Below, piece after piece: positions 18,614 to 27,129 of a DNA stretch of 64,000 nt. A model generated the notes under the pieces. It was not told the DNA's origin. It was given only the letters and a program-made list of their open reading frames with translations, and made no database searches. This stretch comes from JAVVEG01 sp041751425 (lineage in GTDB: Bacteria > Pseudomonadota > Gammaproteobacteria > Pseudomonadales > Pseudohongiellaceae). Every line of letters begins with the position of its first letter. The first letter of the stretch is position 1. The DNA is taken from the NCBI GenBank assembly GCA_041751425.1, contig JBGSXL010000029.1:133988-197987 (forward strand). The letters are read 5' to 3'. A program made the translations under genes and the position numbers.

Positions 18614-19465
18614 ATGACCAATAAAATCATGTCCAAAAAACTTTTGATGATATGCGGTTTATCAGCCACGCTCTTTGCAAGCGCTACGTACGCAGACAGC
18701 AAAATAAAAGGTACTGGTGGCGTGAGTTCCATCGATGGCAGCAGCGGTGGTGGTCTGATTCCCTGGGCTACGCTGGGCAGCTATGCCATGGATAACGAGA
18801 TCGGTGCTACCGGTTTTATAACCCGCGCCGAAATCAATGACTTCGAACTGGCAGTCGCTGGTGTTTCCGCAAATTACCATGACCGCATTGAAGTTTCTCT
18901 GGCCCGGCAGAAATTCACTATCAAAGCTAACGATGCCAGCATCAGTCAGGACAAGATCGGACTTAAGGTAAAGCTGGCCGGTGATGTGATATATGGCGCC
19001 ATGCCACAGATCAGTGCAGGGCTTGTCTATAGCAAACTGCGTGACCCCGCTACCGCTGTGGCAGTTGGCGCTGATTCTGTCAAGGGCAATGAAATCTATC
19101 TTAGTGGCGCGAAGGTATGGCTGAACTCAATAGCGAATCGCACAGCAATGCTGAATATCAATGCCCGCTATTCCGAAGCGAATCAATACGGCCTGCTGGG
19201 TTTTGGTGGCGATGATCAGGACAAGAAACTGCAATGGGAACTCGCTGCCGCGCTTTTCATCACTCGCAGCGTTGCTATCGGTTTCGAGTATCGACAAAAG
19301 CCGGATAATTTGTCTGCTCTGACAGAACAGGCTGCCCAGGACATTTTCATCGCGTGGTTTCCCAACAAGAATTTTTCTGTGACTGCTGCCTGGTTGGACC
19401 TGGGCGAAATTGCGGGATCAGAAAAACAAACAGGGACCTATCTTTCCATACAGGGAGCATTCTGA
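18614..19465 (+). CDS. DUF3034 family exported protein
   Basis: A 283-residue protein with a signal peptide (LLMICGLSATLFASATYAD) and the DUF3034 pattern: GTGGVSSIDGSSGGGLIPWA near the start, then repeated amphipathic strands (AEINDFELAVAGVSANYHD, GFEYRQKPDNLSA) and a C-terminus ending in Phe (YLSIQGAF). It is probably a small outer-membrane beta-barrel; the family has no proven function. It shares an operon with the cupredoxin-like protein (15-bp gap) and with the globin gene, whose ATG overlaps its TGA by one base. Confidence 0.8.
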   Translation: MTNKIMSKKLLMICGLSATLFASATYADSKIKGTGGVSSIDGSSGGGLIPWATLGSYAMDNEIGATGFITRAEINDFELAVAGVSANYHDRIEVSLARQKFTIKANDASISQDKIGLKVKLAGDVIYGAMPQISAGLVYSKLRDPATAVAVGADSVKGNEIYLSGAKVWLNSIANRTAMLNINARYSEANQYGLLGFGGDDQDKKLQWELAAALFITRSVAIGFEYRQKPDNLSALTEQAAQDIFIAWFPNKNFSVTAAWLDLGEIAGSEKQTGTYLSIQGAF

Positions 19466-19920
19466 TGAGCAAGATAACCAGCATTATCCGGTGCTGCCAA
19501 TATTCCCGGCATTGTTTATTTGCAGCGTTACTCATTCCTATCAGCGCCTGCGTATCCAATAATGACACTAATCTGTTCCAGGACCTGGGCGGCCATGCAG
19601 GCGTTGCTCAGATTACTGACAACTTCATCATGGAAATCGCCAACGATGAACAGATTATCGACTATTTTGCTGATTCCAATGTGCAAAGATTTCGCGAAAA
19701 AATAGAAGAACATTTTTGCGCTATTGCCGACGGTCCCTGTGAATATACGGGTGACACTATGGTGCAGGTGCATGCTGGCATGAATATAGGCGAGGCTGAC
19801 TTCAACGCTGTCGTTGATAACCTGATCGTCGCTATGGATAAAGCAGAAATTCCTATCGCAGCACAGAATCGCTTACTGGCCCGTCTGGCGCCTTTGCGAC
19901 CGGAAATCATCAATCAATAA
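19465..19920 (+). CDS. Truncated haemoglobin (group 1 type) as a lipoprotein
   Basis: A 151-residue protein. Residues 1-30 form a lipoprotein signal (LFAALLIPISACVSNN, Cys near residue 30), unlike ordinary cytoplasmic truncated globins. The globin part runs LFQDLGGHAGVAQITDNF, then DGPCEYTGDTMVQVHAGMNI with the proximal haem-binding His. By eye the B10 Tyr of group-1 globins (in the DFY position) is Ile, and E7/E11 read Phe/Ile, so the distal pocket looks apolar. It would sit in the periplasm on a membrane. Start ATG 19465 overlaps the DUF3034 stop, so translation is coupled. Ligand could be NO, O2 or haem itself. Confidence 0.8.
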   Translation: MSKITSIIRCCQYSRHCLFAALLIPISACVSNNDTNLFQDLGGHAGVAQITDNFIMEIANDEQIIDYFADSNVQRFREKIEEHFCAIADGPCEYTGDTMVQVHAGMNIGEADFNAVVDNLIVAMDKAEIPIAAQNRLLARLAPLRPEIINQ

Positions 19921-19930
19921 GTGAAACCTT

Positions 19931-20653
19931 TCAGCGTTTCACAAATATCATCATGTGCTGCCACGGTAGAAAATCGAGCGTATCGTCCCAGTCCAGTTCG
20001 AAGACACTCATCTCCTTAACCACCTGTTGCTCAGTCATTTTATGCAAAGGCCTGATGGGAACACTAGGATCTTCACCACGATACTCGACCAAAATCAGCC
20101 GTCCTCCGGGTTTCAAAGCGTTATAGATGCTCTGCATCATTTCGTATGGGTGCGAAAATTCGTGGTAGACATCTACCATCAGAACCGCATCAACCGAATT
20201 CGCAGGCAAATTCGCGTCATCAATTCTGCCAAGCACTCTCTCGATATTGGAAACTTCTTCCGACTGCATGCGCTCTGCAATCATCTGCAGCATTTCCGGC
20301 TGAATATCCGTGGCAAATACTTTTCCGTCCGGCACCAACTTGGCAATTCTGAAAGTGAAGTAACCTGAACCGGCTCCTACGTCCGCAACAATACTATCGG
20401 GTACCAGTCCCATATTGGCGACAACTTCATCAGGCATTTCTTCGTGCGTTCGCTGTGGACGCTCCAGCCAGTCGGCGGCCTGATGCCCCATTACGCCTGA
20501 TATTTCCCTGCCCATATAAAACTTACCAATGCCCCCCTGACTGCGCTCCGGTGCAAACTCGTACTCAGGTGCATTTTCAGCGGCGTGCAATGTGTGACTC
20601 AGCAATAACAGTAACGCTGACAACATTGGCAATATTCGGATGGAATGACGCAT
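19931..20653 (-). CDS. Exported class I SAM-dependent methyltransferase
   Basis: A 240-residue protein with a methyltransferase core: VADVGAGSGYFTFRIAKL (SAM-binding motif I), VFATDIQPEML (motif II), DAVLMVDVYHEFSHP and LKPGGRLILVEYRGEDP. The N-terminus is a normal signal peptide (LPMLSALLLLLSHTLHAAEN), so the enzyme would act outside the cytoplasm, where SAM supply is unclear. Similar exported methyltransferases occur in other Gammaproteobacteria and their substrates are unknown. It is convergent with the globin gene (10 bp between stops). An internal start after the signal would remove the export signal, but no good ribosome site was seen there. Confidence 0.8.
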   Translation of the reverse strand: MRHSIRILPMLSALLLLLSHTLHAAENAPEYEFAPERSQGGIGKFYMGREISGVMGHQAADWLERPQRTHEEMPDEVVANMGLVPDSIVADVGAGSGYFTFRIAKLVPDGKVFATDIQPEMLQMIAERMQSEEVSNIERVLGRIDDANLPANSVDAVLMVDVYHEFSHPYEMMQSIYNALKPGGRLILVEYRGEDPSVPIRPLHKMTEQQVVKEMSVFELDWDDTLDFLPWQHMMIFVKR

Positions 20654-20799
20654 AGGGATTCTCCGCTAAAGGGGGCTGACTCCGCCCGATTGTACTAGGG
20701 AGCCTCTGAATAAGTCCATGGCCACTCTGAGAGAGTCTGGCGTGCTAGAATGCCGCAGCGCCGCAAGCGGACATCATCAGACTGGCAGGAGTGTAAATA

Positions 20800-21984
20800 A
20801 TGGGTAAGGTTTTGGAAGGAATACGTGTACTTGATTTTGGCCGTTATATTGCCGGCCCGTTTTGTGCGAGCCTGCTTTCTGATCTGGGCGCTGAAGTTAT
20901 TCGCATTGAAAAGGTACAGGGCAGCGAAGATCGTTTTCTCTCTCCAGTCACAGATAAGGGTGATGGGGCTTTGTTCATGCAAATGAGTCGTAACAAACTG
21001 GGCATGACTCTGAATCCGATGAAACCACAGGGCCAGGAGGTTGTGCGGCGATTAGTCGCGACGGCTGATGTGGTTATCGCCAACCTGCCACCCGAAACAC
21101 TCACAGCCATGGGGCTTGACTATGCAAGCCTGAAAGCGGTTAAACCGGATATTATTCTGACCCGGATTTCTGCATTTGGCAGTGGTGGTCCCTACAGCTC
21201 ACGCGTTGGCTTTGATGGTCTGGGACAGGCCATGTCCGGCGCCATGTATTTGTCCGGTACTCCAGAGCAACCTGTGAAGGCCTATCCGCCCTTTATTGAC
21301 TATGGTACCGCCAGCCTCAGTGCATTCGGAACTATGGCTGCTTTGCTGGAAAGACAAAAAACGGGTGAAGGCCAGGAGGTTGAGGCATCACTGTTCAGTA
21401 CAGCTCTCACCATGATGAATGGCACGTTGATAGAACAAGCGATTCTACATAAGAATCGCACAGCCACTTTAAATCGCTCACAAACTTCTGCTCCGGCCGA
21501 CACTTACAAAACCAAAGATGGTTGGGTTCTGGTGCAATCGGTAGGGGGGCCTTTGTTCGAACGTTGGGTAGCGTTGATGCAGGAGCCACATTGGCTGGAT
21601 GATGCGCGCTTCAAAGATGACATCAGTCGCGGCGACCACGGCGCCATCATTAGTGAACGCTTGGCTGCGTGGTGTGCAAAGAGGACTTCAGAGGAGGTAT
21701 TGACTGCGATGGAAAAAGCCCGCCTGCCAGCCGGACCGGTAATGTCACCGCAGGACGTTCTGGATGATCCGCATGTAGCGGCACGTGGGATGTTGAATCC
21801 GTTGGCTTACCCCGGCATGAGCAAACCTGCTCCTGTCATGCAGCCTCCGGTGCAACTATCGAGGACGCCTGCCGAAATTCGCCACCGCGCGCCAACTCTT
21901 GGGGAGCATACTCAACAAATACTGGAAGAGCTGGGATACTCTGTTGAGGAAATTGCTGAATTGCGAGCTGCACGAGTCGTTTGA
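20800..21984 (+). CDS. CaiB/BaiF family (class III) CoA-transferase
   Basis: A 394-residue enzyme moving CoA between carboxylic acids. The N-terminus VLDFGRYIAGPFCASLLSDLGAEVIRIEK, with the catalytic Asp expected near residue 170 (FIDYGTA region), and the C-terminal GEHTQQILEELGYS are typical. The substrate pair is unknown; many relatives act on acyl-carnitines, bile acids or branched acids. AGGAG lies about 8 nt before the ATG. It stands alone on the plus strand, divergent from the exported methyltransferase. Confidence 0.9.
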   Translation: MGKVLEGIRVLDFGRYIAGPFCASLLSDLGAEVIRIEKVQGSEDRFLSPVTDKGDGALFMQMSRNKLGMTLNPMKPQGQEVVRRLVATADVVIANLPPETLTAMGLDYASLKAVKPDIILTRISAFGSGGPYSSRVGFDGLGQAMSGAMYLSGTPEQPVKAYPPFIDYGTASLSAFGTMAALLERQKTGEGQEVEASLFSTALTMMNGTLIEQAILHKNRTATLNRSQTSAPADTYKTKDGWVLVQSVGGPLFERWVALMQEPHWLDDARFKDDISRGDHGAIISERLAAWCAKRTSEEVLTAMEKARLPAGPVMSPQDVLDDPHVAARGMLNPLAYPGMSKPAPVMQPPVQLSRTPAEIRHRAPTLGEHTQQILEELGYSVEEIAELRAARVV

Positions 21985-22021
21985 AATCAGATTCAAATGC
22001 AGGACGCTGCGCGGTGGGATT

Positions 22022-22759
22022 TTACTTGAACAGAAAACCTTGTTGAGCCAGGAATTCCCGCATGTGAGGTCGGGCTTTTTCGCTCAGCAGGCCGGCAACC
22101 TGCTCGCTCCAGCAGATGCCATGGCCTCCGCCTGTTCTTGAGCGATAGTACTCTCGAATTTGCTCGTCATAAGTAGCGATAGTGGCAGCGTCACCCTCCT
22201 CGCTATAAACCTCTTCCTTAAGTAAGACAGACAGAGGCAAGCGTGGTTTGACTTCAGGATTCTGGTCCGGATACCCCAGACACAATCCAAACACAGGATA
22301 CACGCCAAAAGGTAACTCAAGCAGATCAGAGACTTCACGCGGATTATTGCGAATGCCTCCAATATAGCAAATGCCCAGACCAACTGACTCTGCAGCAGTA
22401 ACTACATTCTGTGCCATCAATGCGGCATCTACAGTTGCAATAATAAAGTGTTCTGTGTAATCACCCGCAAAGGGTTTGTCATACTGCCTGCACGCATTGC
22501 CACCGCGCTTGAGATCTGCACAGAACACCAAAAACTCTGCAGCAGTTTCAACGTAAGATTGATTGCCCGCAAACGCAGCCATTTTTTTTCTACGCTCTGC
22601 ATCGCTGACCCGAATGATTGTAACGCCCTGCAGGAAACTGGAGGTAGCAGCGCTCTGACCAGCAAGCAATAGTTCATCAAAGAGCGCCGGGGCTATTATT
22701 TTATTCGTGAATTTGCGAATACTGCGATGTGATTTGAGTAGATCTATAACAGCGGTCAT
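22022..22759 (-). CDS. NfsA-type NAD(P)H flavin oxidoreductase / nitroreductase
   Basis: A 245-residue FMN-dependent reductase. The N-terminus LLKSHRSIRKFTNKII is the usual nitroreductase FMN-phosphate site, and the length with the C-terminal segment from about residue 185 (GYPDQNPEVKPRLPLSVLL) points to the NfsA/FRP branch that reduces flavins, quinones and nitro compounds with NADPH. The start at 22759 fits the family. It lies 17 bp downstream of the serine hydrolase gene on the same strand. Confidence 0.87.
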   Translation of the reverse strand: MTAVIDLLKSHRSIRKFTNKIIAPALFDELLLAGQSAATSSFLQGVTIIRVSDAERRKKMAAFAGNQSYVETAAEFLVFCADLKRGGNACRQYDKPFAGDYTEHFIIATVDAALMAQNVVTAAESVGLGICYIGGIRNNPREVSDLLELPFGVYPVFGLCLGYPDQNPEVKPRLPLSVLLKEEVYSEEGDAATIATYDEQIREYYRSRTGGGHGICWSEQVAGLLSEKARPHMREFLAQQGFLFK

Positions 22760-22776
22760 AGTTTTCCAGTTAATAC

Positions 22777-24126
22777 TTATTGCGTCAAACCCAGCAAGTC
22801 AGATTTCAACATTACCTGATCCAGAAAACTGGGAACCACATCATTGGCTACGGGGGTTTCTGCATTGAATAAAATAACCAGCGCAAGGTCCTTTTCGGGG
22901 ATCAGAACCATCTCAGTTCGGAAACCGCGTACCCCTCCCCCGTGATGCACGACGCGCATGCCTGCATAATCAAATATGCGCCAACCCAGACCATAGTATG
23001 CCTTGTCCAACTTTGGCCAGCGATTGAAATAGCTCCCATAAGGAGTTTCTACGACCGGCGCGTGCTGCACTTCCAACAATGCCGGGGGTAGAACCTGCGG
23101 AAATGCACCCAGGTTGGCCTGAGCCCAACGTGTCATATCAGTAATACTGGCATTGATCCCGGAGGCAGGGCCTGTAGTGTAGTATGCCGCGTTGGTTGTA
23201 GCTACGCGCCAACTGTTGGCGCGAACTCGCTGATGCGGCTCACTCGCATTGGCGCTGGCCAGATATTCTTCCAGACTGAGTGACGCGGTACGCATACCCA
23301 AGGGGGTAAATATATTTTCCCGGACAAACTGCTCGTATGTCTTTTGCGTTTGCACCTGCACAACGTCGGATACCAGAGAAAACACCACATTCTGGTAACC
23401 ATAACAACTGCCGGGTTGACACACCACGGGGATCTCATGCAGTTTCTCCTGAATTTTCTGATAGCTAACGCCAGCATCCAACATATTTGAGAATGCGTGC
23501 GGCATCAGTCCGGTCGAATGACTCATGATGTGACGCAGAGTCAGTGACTGGCCGCTGACATCGGTTCCCAGCTTGTATTGTGGCAATATCTTGATCAGGG
23601 GTTCGTCCCACTGATACGCATTCTGTAACACCAGCTGCGCAGCGACAGTACCGGCAAATGTTTTGGAGACTGAAGCAATCCGAAAAATGGTTTCGCTATC
23701 GACAGGGTCTGGCTTGCCTACGGCCCTGACACCCCAGGTTTCCATGCTTAAAATGCCACGTGAAGAAACAATAGCCATTGCTAAACCCGGCAATTGTTGC
23801 TCTGCCATCTCTTGCTTTAACCATGCAGTAAATTCGTCGAAATCGCGTTGCAGGAATGCATGTGTATCGCGATGCACAACACCGCCGCCATGACTTAACA
23901 GCATAGGCTGAATATCTGTCGACGAGTTCTGAGCTATAGCAGACGTTGTAGAGAACAGGAGGGAGATGAAGGTGACAAGTGTGCCGATCAACACTTTAGT
24001 TAAGGTTTGCAATTGGTATTCATGATCAGCAGATAGCAAAATTTTCTCCAGCAGTAGCACCCGAAAATTTCTGAGACTGGCGCGAAAATACCACGTCAGG
24101 CATTTTTTGCAAGTATCGGTTTTCAA
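22777..24126 (-). CDS. Serine hydrolase of the class C beta-lactamase/DD-peptidase family
   Basis: A 449-residue frame (the exact start is uncertain). The three motifs of the fold are present: SVSK (catalytic Ser and Lys, in IFRIASVSKTFAGT), YGYQN as the YxN-like element, and HHGGG in RVVHHGGGVRGF as the third motif. A hydrophobic export segment (VLIGTLVTFISLLFSTTSAIAQ) begins about 45 residues in, so the true start may be a downstream TTG or GTG rather than ATG 24126. It is probably periplasmic, acting on D-Ala peptides or esters; antibiotic resistance should not be assumed. Confidence 0.82.
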   Translation of the reverse strand: MKTDTCKKCLTWYFRASLRNFRVLLLEKILLSADHEYQLQTLTKVLIGTLVTFISLLFSTTSAIAQNSSTDIQPMLLSHGGGVVHRDTHAFLQRDFDEFTAWLKQEMAEQQLPGLAMAIVSSRGILSMETWGVRAVGKPDPVDSETIFRIASVSKTFAGTVAAQLVLQNAYQWDEPLIKILPQYKLGTDVSGQSLTLRHIMSHSTGLMPHAFSNMLDAGVSYQKIQEKLHEIPVVCQPGSCYGYQNVVFSLVSDVVQVQTQKTYEQFVRENIFTPLGMRTASLSLEEYLASANASEPHQRVRANSWRVATTNAAYYTTGPASGINASITDMTRWAQANLGAFPQVLPPALLEVQHAPVVETPYGSYFNRWPKLDKAYYGLGWRIFDYAGMRVVHHGGGVRGFRTEMVLIPEKDLALVILFNAETPVANDVVPSFLDQVMLKSDLLGLTQ

Positions 24127-24183
24127 TCCGGGCTGTAAGCAGCGTAATCAGTGGTCGCTCGCGACAATCTTTCACGACAATCG

Positions 24184-24221
24184 CAAAAAAAAAGCCAATC
24201 CGAAACTTGCGGATTGGCTTG
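24184..24221 (-). terminator. Intrinsic terminator of the DegQ-type protease gene
   Basis: On the minus strand an 11-bp stem, AAGCCAATCCG with CGGATTGGCTT around a 7-nt loop, is followed by nine T. It lies about 64 bp after the protease stop codon. Confidence 0.9.
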
Positions 24222-24284
24222 TCAAAAGCCCTACACCAAAGGGTACGATCGAGAGAACCTTGCCTGTAGTAGCCTAACCAATAT

Positions 24285-25685
24285 TTATGACAGTATGACT
24301 AACAGCTCTCTATCCTCTCGCACCACACTCAGCGCAGTAATCTCTCCCACAGCCGATACAGCCTCATTGAAGTCTCGCAAGTTGCTGATTTCATTGCGGT
24401 TGACTGCATAGACGATGTCGCCCGCACGCAATCCCGCCTGCCAGGCAGGGCTTTGTGGTTCAACATTAACCACCGCCAGCCCGCTACGGTCTCCCGCTAC
24501 CGCTCCTATGGCTTCCAGGCGAGCTCCAAAAAACATTGAGTCGTCTAACCCGCGCCCCTCCTGCGTGCCTCCAACGCTGTTCTGTGCAATATTCTGCTGA
24601 GGAGTGGCAAGTTGCGCGGTCAGAGTGTGACGGTCGCCATCGCGGATATATTCAAGTTCAATCGGCGCGCTGGTATTGGCCAGGCCTACGATGTTGCGTA
24701 GTTCGCGACCACTGTTTATGTTGCGACCATCAATAGCGATGATGACATCGGATACTTTAATACCGGCTTGTTCCGCGGCGCTGTCCGGTATAACTGCGGT
24801 CACCAGCGCTCCGCGCTCCGTGCCCAGACCCAACGCATGTTCCATGACCGGAGTATAGTCGCGAATCTGTACACCAAGCTGGCCACGGCGCACCTCTCCG
24901 TCTCGCTGCAAATGCTCCATTACAGCCGCTACCATGTCGGCAGGGACCGCGAAGCCAACGCCACTGTTCGCGCCGCTACCGGATATGATTGCCGTATTGA
25001 TACCTACCAGATTGCCGGCCAGATCGACAAGAGCTCCGCCTGAATTGCCCATATTGATGGCTGCATCAGTTTGAATAAAATCCTCGTAATTCTCAGCATT
25101 AAGTCCGGCCCGTCCCAACGCACTGACAATGCCTGAAGTAACAGTTTGGCCAATGCCAAATGGATTACCTATGGCAACCACGTAGTCACCAACCCGCAGT
25201 CCGCTGACATCAGCAAAAGGCAAAGCTTTCAGGTTCTGCGCATCTATCTGCAACAGCGCAATATCGGTACTGGCATCGCTACCCACCACAGTGGCTGTAA
25301 ACTGGCGATCATCACTGAGACCCACTGTGACAGTGTCGGCTCCCGCTACTACGTGATGATTGGTGATGATGTAACCCTGCTCTGCGTCTACTATGACGCC
25401 TGACCCAGCGGCTCTCGTTGGTGCAGGTTGCATAGAGCGTGGTGCGCGGTCGAAGAATCGTTGCAGATCTCTTTCATCCAGCGAGCGGAGCTGATTGGGT
25501 AACCGGGCAGTTCTGGTGGTGGCAATATTGACTACAGCAGGAGTAACATTGTCCAGCATGGGTGCCAGAGAAGGCAGGCCTTGAGCGTTGGTTTCCGCCC
25601 AGAGCTGAGTTGTGTGCAACACTGAACCTACTGTCAGGCAAACGATCAAAATCAGAGAGTTGAAAGATAACTGTTTAATTCGCAT
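24285..25685 (-). CDS. Periplasmic serine endoprotease, DegQ/DegP (HtrA) family
   Basis: A 466-residue protein with a signal peptide (LIVCLTVGSVLHTTQLWAE). The trypsin-like domain has the catalytic His in YIITNHHVVAGAD, Asp in ASTDIALLQID and Ser in NMGNSGGALVD. Two PDZ domains follow (about 255-345, and 370-460 with SPAWQAGLRAGDIVYAVN). It degrades or refolds damaged envelope proteins. The region between the catalytic motifs is short, closer to DegQ than DegP. The gene is divergent from a CadC-like regulator, with a perfect inverted repeat between them, and ends at a strong terminator. No sigmaE-type promoter was recognised. Confidence 0.93.
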   Translation of the reverse strand: MRIKQLSFNSLILIVCLTVGSVLHTTQLWAETNAQGLPSLAPMLDNVTPAVVNIATTRTARLPNQLRSLDERDLQRFFDRAPRSMQPAPTRAAGSGVIVDAEQGYIITNHHVVAGADTVTVGLSDDRQFTATVVGSDASTDIALLQIDAQNLKALPFADVSGLRVGDYVVAIGNPFGIGQTVTSGIVSALGRAGLNAENYEDFIQTDAAINMGNSGGALVDLAGNLVGINTAIISGSGANSGVGFAVPADMVAAVMEHLQRDGEVRRGQLGVQIRDYTPVMEHALGLGTERGALVTAVIPDSAAEQAGIKVSDVIIAIDGRNINSGRELRNIVGLANTSAPIELEYIRDGDRHTLTAQLATPQQNIAQNSVGGTQEGRGLDDSMFFGARLEAIGAVAGDRSGLAVVNVEPQSPAWQAGLRAGDIVYAVNRNEISNLRDFNEAVSAVGEITALSVVREDRELLVILS

Positions 25686-25736
25686 ATTTTGAAGTCTCCT
25701 GAGAATGATTAAACCTGTCGTGATCCTAAAACTGGA

Positions 25737-25754
25737 ATCAGGTAAACACCTGAT
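25737..25754. repeat. Perfect inverted repeat between degQ-type gene and CadC-like regulator
   Basis: ATCAGGT, AAAC, ACCTGAT: 7-bp arms with a 4-bp centre, about 52 bp from the protease start and 140 bp from the regulator start. There is no T run, so it is more likely an operator than a terminator. Which protein binds is unknown. Confidence 0.45.
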
Positions 25755-25893
25755 GTTGTGATGAAGGAATCATCCAGAAAATGTGAAGATGGCACTTTTA
25801 AACGCGACTGTGGTCTAAAATTGTCCAGACGGTGTATATTAAGGCAAGGTTTGGGTAAGGTAAGGGTTTGAAAAGACAAGTTAATTAAACGAG

Positions 25894-27072
25894 ATGGACA
25901 TGCAAATGTTGAAAACCAATCAGTTAACCAAATTTGAAACTATTGCACTGCAAACAGACCAAGTTGGACGCTTGCGGCAATTGGATTTTTATATTGCTGA
26001 CTGGCTGGTGGAGCCTCAGACTAACCAGATTAGCCGTTTCCTTACAAATAGCCGTGGCGGCAAGACTCCTGAGATTCGCTCTCTGGAACCACGTGTCATG
26101 CTCTTGCTGTGCGCTCTTGCTGCTAATGCAGGGAAAGTAGTCAGTCGTGAAACGCTGATCAACTATCTGTGGCCACGGGTTATTGTCAATGAGAACTCGT
26201 TGACCCGAGCAGTTTCTGAATTACGCAAGGCTCTGAAATCACCTTCTACAGACAATGACGACATCAATGCCACACCTCTGATAGCTACGGTGTCCAAGGC
26301 CGGTTATCGCTTGACTGCCAGCGTCAGCATTGCAGGCCAGAACGAGGTTGCAGATACTATACCTGTTAGAGGGTATACGCAGCCATCCGTTAGCCTGACC
26401 ACTGTATCTACTCAGAGTGAAGCAACAAATAGCAAATTCCGCGCAGCCGTAGCGCTGGCTGCCTGCCTGACAGTAACGACAGTCGTTTTGGCCTGGCAAT
26501 TGTTGGTAACGACGCAAATGACGCAAGTGCAGCTGCTGGCAATGACTGAAGCATTACCAATAGACATGAATACGAGGAACACAGAGGAAGTTGCAACTGC
26601 AACGGGAAATGTAGGCGCAGATATCAACCTGAGCTCCAGCGCTCTGGCCGGCGCACTGCGGTCAGGTAGCGTTGAAGCACGATCTACAAGTAGCATAAGC
26701 GCTGACAATGACGTCCAATACACCAGTGCAGGGAATCCGCTGATCTCCCGCGATGGCGAATTATTTGCATTCATCAGCTATACCGACGCGGGTTCCAGCC
26801 TGATGCTCGGCTCGCCTGATACTTACAGTTCACCCGTCAACGTCTATGAGACTGATGAACTTATTTACAACCTGCAATGGTCACCGGTGGAAAATGTATT
26901 GCTGTTCGCCCAACGAGCCAAGCTCAGCCCTGCATCTCTTCTGCTTGACGACGCAAATGTACGTTTGGTGATGTTTGACATCGCCACGCTCACCGCCACC
27001 ATATTACGTGGTGTAGACGTTGACGATGAAGCAACCTCTGATGCTGTTCGTAAGCATTTCAGCCTGACCTGA
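25894..27072 (+). CDS. CadC/ToxR-type membrane-bound winged-helix regulator, short form
   Basis: A 392-residue protein. Residues 45-145 are an OmpR/PhoB-like winged helix (EPRVMLLLCALAANAGKVVSRETLINYLWP, NENSLTRAVSELRKAL, ATVSKAGYRL). A membrane segment follows near 190-210 (AVALAACLTVTTVVLAWQLL), so the C-terminal part is periplasmic. That part (about 290-392: NPLISRDGELFAFISY, NLQWSPVENVLLFA) resembles the first blades of a TolB/WD40-like propeller but ends after two or three blades, where relatives usually continue for 300 residues. Only 57 bp separate its stop from the convergent gene, so no remnant follows. It may sense envelope state and could control the divergent protease (inference). 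Confidence 0.78.
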   Translation: MDMQMLKTNQLTKFETIALQTDQVGRLRQLDFYIADWLVEPQTNQISRFLTNSRGGKTPEIRSLEPRVMLLLCALAANAGKVVSRETLINYLWPRVIVNENSLTRAVSELRKALKSPSTDNDDINATPLIATVSKAGYRLTASVSIAGQNEVADTIPVRGYTQPSVSLTTVSTQSEATNSKFRAAVALAACLTVTTVVLAWQLLVTTQMTQVQLLAMTEALPIDMNTRNTEEVATATGNVGADINLSSSALAGALRSGSVEARSTSSISADNDVQYTSAGNPLISRDGELFAFISYTDAGSSLMLGSPDTYSSPVNVYETDELIYNLQWSPVENVLLFAQRAKLSPASLLLDDANVRLVMFDIATLTATILRGVDVDDEATSDAVRKHFSLT

Positions 27073-27129
27073 CAGCGAGATATTTTGCTGCAGGTCAATG
27101 AGCTAAACCTGGCGCTCTTACAGTAGTTG

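Noticed and set aside
19921..19942. Hairpin GTGAAAC/GTTTCAC between the globin and methyltransferase genes
   Set aside because: A 7-bp stem exists but has no T run on either strand and overlaps the methyltransferase stop, so I do not call it a terminator.
24151..24411. Plus-strand frame near the DegQ terminator
   Set aside because: It runs through the terminator hairpin and the 3' end of the protease gene and has no family features.
25894..27072. CadC-like gene as a frameshifted longer gene
   Set aside because: Only 57 bp remain before the convergent gene, with no sequence in other frames continuing the propeller, so it is a naturally short form or an old truncation.
27062..27100. Imperfect hairpin GACCTG...CAGGTC between the CadC-like and FAD oxidoreductase genes
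   Set aside because: The stem has a bulge and no T tract; possible RNA 3'-end structure but not supported as a terminator.
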